From contig WTIA01000115.1 in assembly GCA_011522915.1 (NCBI GenBank), positions 1-36,502 of the forward strand: DNA of 36,502 nt, read 5' to 3'. The position numbers were made by a program, and so were the translations under genes. This document shows, in pieces, positions 33,153 through 36,502 of the stretch. Each line of letters begins with the position of its first letter. Position 1 is the stretch's first letter. The notes under the pieces are model-generated. The model was given only the letters and a program-made list of their open reading frames with translations, searched no databases and had not been told where the DNA came from. This stretch comes from Methanobacteriota archaeon (GTDB lineage Archaea; Thermoplasmatota; Poseidoniia; Poseidoniales; Poseidoniaceae).

Positions 33153-34946
33153 ATGATGCGAATCGCTATTCTACTGTGCGCGTTGGTTCTGATGGGGCCA
33201 TTAGCGGGCTGTTTTAGTGATGAAGAAGTCATCGAAAATCGCTCTGAAGAGTCGTTCTATCCAGACATTAGGGACAGGCAATATCTCGATTGGGATTGGG
33301 ATGGAACCTATGCTATGGTGCTTGAACAAGGGCCGTATACAGCACTAGACGTCCAAGAAGCATTGATTGAAGTTGATACTTCAGACATTTGGGAAACTGG
33401 GCCACCCACTTCAAACGTACATCTTTCCTATTGGCTGCCATCAAATACCTTGGATGGCGAGCAAGTCCCTGTTATTGCAGTGGTTAGCCCGTATTACTCG
33501 TACGGACAACCTGGTTCGGAATCCAGTGCGACAAACGTAGTAAGCGCTGGGCGCGGTGAATTTATTTTTGACAATTTCATACCTCACGGCTATGCTTTCG
33601 CTCAAGTTTCTGTATTTGGGACCGAAGAGTCCAGTGGTTGCTTTGACTATCGTGGTGCAGGCGAAGGCTTGGGTATCCATTCAGCGGTTGAATGGTTAGG
33701 ACAACAAAACTGGTCTAATGGCAACGTTGGACTGTATGGAAAATCCTACGAAGGTGCAACACAATGGGAAGCCGCAGCTTTGGCCAGCGATCACCTCAAA
33801 ACAATAGTGCCAATTTCTGGTACAACAGCACTTCATCCCCTGCTATACAAGAACGGAAGTGCCGAAGCAAGAAGCCAGATTATGCACATGAATTACTTTG
33901 GAAGCACCGTTGACTACAATGGGGATGACTTAGACAATATTTGTCCAGACATCGTAGAAGGAATTTTTGCAGGACCTGTAACATACGGGTTAGGGGAATT
34001 AGATCCTTACATGGAGAATTATTACGATGAGAGGAGCCACATCGACAAAGCATTCCAAAATTGGAACGGGTCTATTTATTGGATTCAAGGAATGCAGGAT
34101 TGGAATGTCGACCCTCATCAGGTATTTGGCGGCCCATCGGGCGTAAACTGGTACCTTGATTATTCAGCAGCGGGGTATGATGTTCGAGGAATGCTTGGCC
34201 AGTGGGAGCATAATTATCCAGACCAATGGACTAAGCATAACAATCAGGATTCGGGCTATGGCGGCGAAGCGATTCATAACATGACAAGGTGGGATTGGGC
34301 TCAAGACTTGTTTGAGTGGTTCGAATACTACCTCAAAGGCGTAGGGCCAAAGCCTGACAACCACGCTCAAATTCAGAGAAATGACGGCCAGTGGCGTATT
34401 GAAGAATTATGGCCGCCACAAGATGCGACTTGGGAATCGATAGACCTGGGAACTTGTGACCAACAAGGCGCAAATGTAGGCGGAGTGTCTGTAATTGGAG
34501 GCGGCATACAATCAGTAACAATTACCTGTAATGGATTTGAAGAGGACGTGCATATCGCAGGACTCCCAACACTTCACCTTGACGTTACAGCCTCTTACGA
34601 TGGTGGACAAATCTTCGCAGAATTACAAGATGCAGAAACCGGCCTAAGACTTGGTCACGCAACAATGGATATTCGCTATCACGCAGGTGGTTATGAGCCA
34701 CAAACAGTATTCCCTGGCCAAAACCTAGTCATGCTAATGGAATTCCAAGGACTAGACGTTATACTACCAGCGGGGCACGGAATAAAACTCGTCCTAACCG
34801 AGACAGGTGAAGACTACCTCGCCCCAGCTTGTGGAAATTCATGCCCTGTATCTGTTAATGGTGGAACCTTTTCATTCCCAACTGTGGATCGTGATGGAAG
34901 TACGGTTTTTGTTACTCCGCAGAGTTCAGATGCGGCTAACAACTGA
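33153..34946 (+). CDS. CocE/NonD or X-Pro dipeptidyl-peptidase (S15) family hydrolase, lipoprotein
   Basis: This is a 597-aa protein from ATG 33153; ATG 33156 is also possible. The N-terminus is a lipoprotein signal with lipobox LAGC (Cys20) followed by FSDEE, much like the M28 lipoprotein of this window. The alpha/beta-hydrolase nucleophile is GKSYEG (Ser198). Likely acid and His are in GMQDWNVDPHQ and GQWEHNYP. The C-terminal third is the jelly-roll domain of the S15/CocE family (HLDVTASYDGGQIFAEL; LPAGHGIKLVLTETG). Members cleave X-Pro dipeptides or acyl esters. An externally anchored peptidase fits the proteolytic lifestyle suggested by the S8 and M28 enzymes. The exact substrate is uncertain. 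An inverted repeat overlaps its stop codon. Confidence 0.9.
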   Translation: MMRIAILLCALVLMGPLAGCFSDEEVIENRSEESFYPDIRDRQYLDWDWDGTYAMVLEQGPYTALDVQEALIEVDTSDIWETGPPTSNVHLSYWLPSNTLDGEQVPVIAVVSPYYSYGQPGSESSATNVVSAGRGEFIFDNFIPHGYAFAQVSVFGTEESSGCFDYRGAGEGLGIHSAVEWLGQQNWSNGNVGLYGKSYEGATQWEAAALASDHLKTIVPISGTTALHPLLYKNGSAEARSQIMHMNYFGSTVDYNGDDLDNICPDIVEGIFAGPVTYGLGELDPYMENYYDERSHIDKAFQNWNGSIYWIQGMQDWNVDPHQVFGGPSGVNWYLDYSAAGYDVRGMLGQWEHNYPDQWTKHNNQDSGYGGEAIHNMTRWDWAQDLFEWFEYYLKGVGPKPDNHAQIQRNDGQWRIEELWPPQDATWESIDLGTCDQQGANVGGVSVIGGGIQSVTITCNGFEEDVHIAGLPTLHLDVTASYDGGQIFAELQDAETGLRLGHATMDIRYHAGGYEPQTVFPGQNLVMLMEFQGLDVILPAGHGIKLVLTETGEDYLAPACGNSCPVSVNGGTFSFPTVDRDGSTVFVTPQSSDAANN

Positions 34947-34963
34947 AAATTCAATCAGTTGTT
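34938..34963 (+). terminator. Hairpin overlapping the stop of the S15 hydrolase gene
   Basis: AACAACTGA and TCAGTTGTT form a perfect 9-bp stem around an 8-nt loop (34947-34954). The TGA stop codon is part of the left arm. A few T/A bases follow, but there is no strong T-run. It could mark transcript end or processing. Confidence 0.4.
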
Positions 34964-35104
34964 CAAATATTCAATCACGCGCGATTAGCGGGCGCATTTG
35001 AACACCTAAACGCGTGAAATCAACGCCCTATATTATGCAAATTTTCAATTAATACGAAAATTAGTAGTAAAATAGCCTAAGAAAACGGATAAAAATTGAG
35101 CGAT
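34964..35104. other. Gap between S15 hydrolase and glutamine synthetase genes
   Basis: This gap contains interleaved inverted repeats. GTTCAAAT (34961-34968) pairs with ATTTGAAC (34996-35003). TCACGCG (34975-34981) pairs with CGCGTGA (35011-35017). An AT-rich stretch then leads to the glutamine synthetase promoter. No ORF or tRNA is visible. Confidence 0.4.
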
Positions 35105-35106
35105 TG

Positions 35107-35115
35107 TATAATATA
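35107..35115 (+). promoter_or_regulatory. TATA box of the glutamine synthetase gene
   Basis: TATAATATA is a strong archaeal TATA match centred 34 nt before ATG 35145. Transcription would start about 25 nt downstream of its centre, leaving a leader of fewer than ten bases. That agrees with the lack of a Shine-Dalgarno site there. Confidence 0.6.
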
Positions 35116-35144
35116 CCGTACTCGTAACGGCCGCTTTGATACCC

Positions 35145-36146
35145 ATGTGGGCAAAACTAGAGTACATTTGGCTTGACGGAAAAGAGCCAACACAAAGCAT
35201 GAGAAGCAAGACAATGGTAAGGAAAGACTTCGGAGGCAGCATTGAAGAATGCCCGATGTGGAATTTTGACGGCTCTTCAACAAACCAAGCAGACGGCAGT
35301 TCTTCTGACTGCGTGCTAAAGCCAGTAGCAATTTATCCAGACCCAGACCGAAACTCGGGATATCTCGTCATGTGCGAGGTATTGAATGCAGATGGAACAC
35401 CTCACGCTACAAATGGGCGAGCAACCATCGAGGAAGATGACGATGATTTCTGGTTTGGATTCGAGCAAGAATATTTCTTGTGGGACCCGGAGACAAATCT
35501 TCCATACGGATTCCCTCGCGACCAAACCCCTCAAGGCCAATTCTATTGTTCAGTTGGTGCGAAGAACGCATACGGTAGAGATTGCATCGAAGATCACCTA
35601 GATCAGTGTCTAGAAGCCGGATTAAACGTCGAAGGAATCAACGCTGAAGTCGCATGTGGACAGTGGGAGTACCAGATTTTCGCAAAGGGTGCAAAGGATG
35701 CCGGTGACCAAATCTGGGTATCTCGCTACCTAGCTGAGCGCAATGCAGAGAAGTACGGTCTGCATATCGAGTGGCACCCAAAGCCACTTGGAGCGACCGA
35801 TTGGAACGGTAGTGGAATGCACGCTAACTTCTCAGACACCAGAATGAGAGAAGAAGGCGGAGAAGAATTGATGACAAAGATTTGTGAAGCATTTGGAAAG
35901 AACATCGAGAAGCACATCTCAGTTTATGGCGCACACAACGAACAGCGATTGACTGGACTTCACGAGACACAATCCATCCATGAGTTCTCATACGGAGTTT
36001 CCGACCGTGGAGCATCAATCAGAATCCCTGTTACAACCAAGGAAGATGGTTGGATTGGTAGATTGGAAGACCGCAGACCAGCATCTAATGGAGACCCATA
36101 CAAGATTGCTGCAGCGATTATTACCACTACTAAGTCGGCTTACTGA
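35145..36146 (+). CDS. glnA: Glutamine synthetase type II (eukaryotic-type GSII)
   Basis: This is a 333-aa protein from ATG 35145 (MWAKLEYIWLDG); the ORF-track TTG start is less likely given the TATA position. It makes glutamine from glutamate, ammonia and ATP. The sequence is of the GSII class: MWNFDGSSTNQA, FGFEQEYFLWD (metal Glu), EVACGQWEYQIF, WNGSGMHANFS, the ammonia-side YGAHNEQRLTGLHET and RGASIRIP. The length is that of eukaryotic GSII, well short of the GSI of about 450 aa usual in archaea. It lacks the GSI adenylylation loop. GSII in an archaeon points to transfer. It overlaps the convergent SemiSWEET gene by 7 bp. Regulation is probably at the TATA region; no PII gene is nearby. 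Confidence 0.95.
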   Translation: MWAKLEYIWLDGKEPTQSMRSKTMVRKDFGGSIEECPMWNFDGSSTNQADGSSSDCVLKPVAIYPDPDRNSGYLVMCEVLNADGTPHATNGRATIEEDDDDFWFGFEQEYFLWDPETNLPYGFPRDQTPQGQFYCSVGAKNAYGRDCIEDHLDQCLEAGLNVEGINAEVACGQWEYQIFAKGAKDAGDQIWVSRYLAERNAEKYGLHIEWHPKPLGATDWNGSGMHANFSDTRMREEGGEELMTKICEAFGKNIEKHISVYGAHNEQRLTGLHETQSIHEFSYGVSDRGASIRIPVTTKEDGWIGRLEDRRPASNGDPYKIAAAIITTTKSAY

Positions 36147-36418
36147 TTTGATTCGGCTTTTCGAAGGCGCACAACGCCTAAGATTACAGCAAAAATGACG
36201 CTTAGCGTCATTACATTTGCAATAATCATCGAGATCGATTCTACCAGGATTCCGTAAAGTAACCATAAGCCCAAGGCTACAGTGACAACGCTGAATGTAG
36301 GCAAAGAGATTCCCTCGTGTCGTTTGTTAACCCAAACTTCTCGAATTTGGGGAATCCAGGCGATTATTCCGAGTACACCAGCAAAGAGGCCGATTGCCTC
36401 AATCCACATCTCTGCCAT
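36140..36418 (-). CDS. SemiSWEET-type PQ-loop transporter
   Basis: This is a 92-aa membrane protein with three hydrophobic segments, the layout of one SWEET half. The PQ-loop motif is IIAWIPQIREVW (Pro23-Gln24), followed by KRHEGISLPTFSVVTVALGLWLLYGIL, matching bacterial SemiSWEETs. These work as dimers that let sugars pass down their gradient. The length is typical (about 85-95 aa). ATG 36418 starts it. Its 3' end overlaps the glutamine synthetase gene by 7 bp. The substrate is unknown; a sugar is the usual cargo of the family. Confidence 0.9.
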   Translation of the reverse strand: MAEMWIEAIGLFAGVLGIIAWIPQIREVWVNKRHEGISLPTFSVVTVALGLWLLYGILVESISMIIANVMTLSVIFAVILGVVRLRKAESNQ

Positions 36419-36502
36419 GCACTACCCTGTCAGCCAAACCTGTTTCAAACCTTGCAGCGGAACTAAGCTTGATTCGTATTGTAATAATTACCATCAGTCC
36501 AC
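36419..36502. other. Right edge of the window
   Basis: These 84 bp lie upstream of the SemiSWEET gene and hold no complete feature. They probably contain its promoter. No ORF start can be supported before the window ends. Confidence 0.3.

Noticed and set aside
1-36502. CRISPR array, insertion sequence, integrase or defence system
   Set aside because: No regular repeat-spacer pattern, transposase, integrase or recognised defence effector was seen anywhere in the window.

Overview
The window is a gene-dense stretch of a marine archaeal genome. My best inference is the Marine Group II / Poseidoniales lineage (Thermoplasmatota). The archaeal core is clear: geranylgeranylglyceryl-phosphate synthase, ribosomal protein LX, prefoldin alpha, the SRP receptor FtsY with an acidic N-terminus, an AlaX editing protein and an archaeal-style beta-CASP nuclease. 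It is mixed with genes of bacterial or eukaryal flavour: UvrA, RluA, DUF1844, a eukaryotic-type (GSII) glutamine synthetase and a URA3-like OMP decarboxylase. Secreted hydrolases carry lipoprotein signals of the form L-S/A-G-C-F. GGTGAG Shine-Dalgarno sites precede several genes. No tRNA, rRNA, CRISPR array or transposase was recognised.

Region 1 (1-6279): a truncated M28 aminopeptidase and a full-length lipoprotein paralogue flank a three-gene block. The block holds a small conserved protein, a family-B DNA polymerase with eroded catalytic and exonuclease motifs, and a RecA/RadB-like ATPase facing it with a 60-bp tail overlap. Region 2 (6280-8003): an M50 membrane protease and a zinc-finger protein. 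Region 3 (8004-18622, minus strand): TauE/SafE permease, moeA, rluA-like, uvrA, then purL-purQ-alaX. A perfect hairpin lies just upstream of purL. Region 4 (18677-21151): a second TauE/SafE protein facing the first, a basic zinc-ribbon protein and a beta-CASP nuclease.

Region 5 (21469-23115): a compact lipid-type operon of ferredoxin, a half-length flavoprotein resembling geranylgeranyl reductase, and GGGP synthase. Region 6 (23097-27575, minus strand): a secreted subtilase, a MamK-like actin and a long coiled-coil protein. The last two look like a filament with a partner and are the most interesting pair in the window. Region 7 (27666-31019): rpl LX, pfdA, ftsY, a DUF1844 protein and a membrane-anchored receiver domain whose phospho-acceptor Asp is replaced by Ser. 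Region 8 (30967-36418): an SDR epimerase, URA3-like pyrF and a small membrane protein on the minus strand; a secreted S15-type hydrolase and GSII glutamine synthetase on the plus strand; and a SemiSWEET transporter on the minus strand.

Six of the seven well-supported convergent gene pairs abut exactly or overlap, so transcription termination here must happen inside coding sequence. All functions are read from motifs and remembered family features. No database search was run.
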